64,000 bases of DNA from Linderina pennispora (Eukaryota; Kickxellomycota; Kickxellomycetes; Kickxellales; Kickxellaceae). Shown one piece after another: positions 62,092-64,000 of the stretch; the stretch's first letter is position 1; every line of letters begins with the position of its first letter. The stretch lies in assembly GCF_002104995.1 (NCBI RefSeq), contig NW_024468249.1, forward strand, positions 1,674,001-1,738,000. Reading direction: 5' to 3'. The position numbers were made by a program, and so were the translations under genes. A model generated the notes under the pieces. That model saw only the letters and a list, made by a program, of their open reading frames with translations, was not told the origin of the DNA and did not search any database.

Positions 62092-64000
62092 CTACTGCTG
62101 GTTGCTGGCCATGGGCATAGGCATGGGCATCGTGGTGGTGGCGGCAGCAGGTGCCGACAGCCCGTGACTGTTGTTGACGGGCTCCTCGTCAATGGCGGCC
62201 AGCTCCTCCATCCCAAACTCGACATCGGCCTTGACATGGCACTTCTCCGTGATCCAAGTGCCTTCGGTGACGATCTGGATGGTTCCGTTGCCATCACGCA
62301 GCACCTCGTCGTACATATCCTGGCACCGGCGGTTGTTGTCCATGGGCACCCACAGGATACACGTCGACTTGGCCAGCAGTGACGGGTTGGAGAAGGCCTC
62401 GGTAAGCATATTCTCGTCAGCGTCGGCCTGAAGACGATTGTCGGCCATGACGCTCTTGCGGTGGTTGCCTGTTGGCCGACGCAAAGTTACTGGCCGGACG
62501 GCGCTGGCGCAGACCGGTGGCCGAGTGGTCAGGAAATTGCGCTATGGTAGATCTCGGGCTGGTTCTCCTCGATGGGGAGAGTAGCCGGGGCGACTGGTGC
62601 TGCGCCAGAGTCGATGCTGAAGATATTGCTGCTTTCGCTGGCACGCTTCTCGTCCACGGTACTAGTATAGTGGATGCGGCTCAGGCATCGTGAATGGGGC
62701 GTTCTTGATCGATCCAGGCCTTGTCAGAACCAGAAGCAGTGGCTGGCTTCTCCACAGGGGGCTTGTGCTCAGTACTGATCTCCTCATCAGAGACCCGGTG
62801 GGGCGACGGCGACAGAGCATCCGTAATGGGCGATGGTATCAGACTGGGGACCTTGCGGATAATGTAGTCAATGAGCGAGATCGGAATCAGCGTACCAAAA
62901 ATCGCGTACAGGTGGCGGCGGCGGCGGCTCTCGGCAGTAGCGGGCTTCTTCGAATCGAGAGTATTGAGCGAGGCACTGGCATCGGCATAGACATCAGGGA
63001 ACTCCAGGGCCAGCTTGGGGTTCTCTTCGACCTCGGCAGCACGGCGGAATGGGCAGGTAGGTGAGGATGGGCATGTAGGCATTGTTGATGTACATGTGTG
63101 CAACAATGGTGCCGGCCAAAATCAGGGCAGCAAACACGATGCGCACAATTGCCTCTGCACCGCCGTCTTTGAGCTTGGCTACCATCATCAGCACCATGTA
63201 GACCTCGGAAATGTACACGCCAACCAAAAGCTGCTTGATGAACTTGGGGAACGAGAGTCCGCCGGTGATCCAGTTGGCGTCGTTGTACACATACAGGAAC
63301 TGGTAGCGGATAGACGACGAAATAGAGGCCAAAGTAGACCAGCAACGAAGCAGTTGACGATTGGCGCAATGAAGCAGTACGAGAAGCCCATCAGGAAGAT
63401 AAGCGTGTGCGTAGGGATGTTGGTTCCCCAGTCAAACTCGGACGGCTTTCTCAGCATCGCTGATCGAGCGCGGAGTCTTTGCCAGGATCATGGGCAGCAC
63501 ATAGCGCAGCGCTAGGCTCACACCCTGCAGCAGCTCCTTGGCAGCACCAGAGAACGCTAGCAAAAGCACATATGTGACAATGGCCGTTGCGGTCTTGGGA
63601 ACCTCCGTCCGCAGATCTCCTTGACAATAGATGGCAGGATCGCCAGCGACCTTTTCTACAACCGCCAGAATACCGTTGGCGAAGATGGTGACAAAATACA
63701 CGTTCCACACCTGGAAGAAGTAGAACCGGTGGAGCAGACGCAGGTTGATCTCACTCATGGTCCTGGTGCCCTCGAGCTTGAGCAGCAGGCGAAGGATGCG
63801 AGGCAGCAGAGACATCAAGACCGCAATGACAATTGAGGGCACGAAGCCTTGGAACAGACTGAGCCATTTGCTGTCTGGGATGTTCTTAAAGGGCTCGTAC
63901 TTGCGCAGGTTATCCATGGATACCAAGGACGTCACAAACGCGGTTAGGATCATCCAGGTAATAGTCAGACCAATTGTGATGCCAAACGACATGTATGCAC
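62092..64000 (-). CDS. CSC1/OSCA/TMEM63-like stress-gated cation channel, 5' part outside window
   Basis: Only the C-terminal part lies in the window; the gene enters from the right edge. Segments include a helix GITIGLTITWMILTAFVTSL, then KWLSLFQGFVPSIVIAVLMS and LKLEGTRTMSEINLRLLHRF, matching the RSN1/DUF221 channel domain, and FFQVWNVYFVTIFANGIL. After frame changes near 63440, 63330 and 63060 further helices follow (HTLIFLMGFSYCFIAPIVNC; FIKQLLVGVYISEVYMVLMM; IVRIVFAALILAGTIVAHMY). The cytosolic tail is Ser/Glu-rich (about 62540-62990, with more breaks). It ends with the conserved segment CILWVPMDNNRRCQDMYDEV and a Met/Pro-rich end at 62092. CSC1 family channels open on hyperosmotic or mechanical stress and pass Ca2+; that role is from family knowledge. 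Confidence 0.85.

Overview
This is nuclear DNA from a fungus. The genes are mostly short or single-exon, with GT-AG introns of about 50-390 bases, TATA boxes roughly 80-190 bases upstream of many ATGs, and a set of fungal families: neutral trehalase, Sua5, Sey1, Tim13, an AP180-type adaptor, an UNC93-like transporter, a CSC1-like channel and F-box/LRR proteins. An animal-type IFRD gene, an ESS2 gene and lineage-specific small proteins fit an early-diverging lineage, possibly Kickxellales. That placement is inference from gene content only.

Layout. 1-5 kb: an uncharacterised spliced gene, a small protein with an N-myristoylation signal, and an IFRD-family gene. 5.2-9.6 kb: neutral trehalase converging on SUA5. 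10.3-11.8 kb: a broken monocarboxylate-type MFS transporter on the minus strand. 13.2-14.5 kb: two related small proteins (57 and 80 aa). 14.7-17.1 kb: MRE11. 17.1-20.6 kb: a gene-poor stretch with one doubtful remnant. 20.8-25.3 kb: two nearly identical UNC93-like genes in tandem. 26.1-32 kb: SEY1, a GNAT acetyltransferase and an F-box/LRR gene. 32.1-38.4 kb: a coiled-coil protein with a CC1-box-like motif (minus) and a WDR44-like WD40 protein. 38.9-43 kb: an AP180/CALM ANTH protein and a short-chain dehydrogenase. 43.1-48.1 kb: three tandem alpha/beta hydrolases on the minus strand. 48.6-51.2 kb: TIM13, ESS2 and a COQ5-like methyltransferase. 52.6-58.3 kb: one very large secreted Ser/Thr-rich repeat protein. 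58.3-61.1 kb: a gene-poor stretch. 61.1-64 kb: a hypothetical gene and the 3' part of a CSC1/OSCA-like channel that runs off the window.

The genes mostly act independently: trehalose mobilisation, tRNA t6A synthesis, DNA repair, ER fusion, endocytosis, mitochondrial import, ubiquinone synthesis, lipid or ester metabolism, and the cell surface. The most pervasive feature is single-base reading-frame breaks in otherwise well-conserved genes. They are mostly one-base insertions, often in short homopolymers. The two UNC93 copies break at different places, each at sites where the other is intact. This points to residual sequencing or assembly errors more than to pseudogenes. Frame-corrected readings are given as interpretations. 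The most interesting biology is the giant repeat protein, the pair of small genes at 13.3/14.2 kb, the candidate dynein-adaptor-like coiled-coil protein, and the two tandem families with signs of gene conversion.
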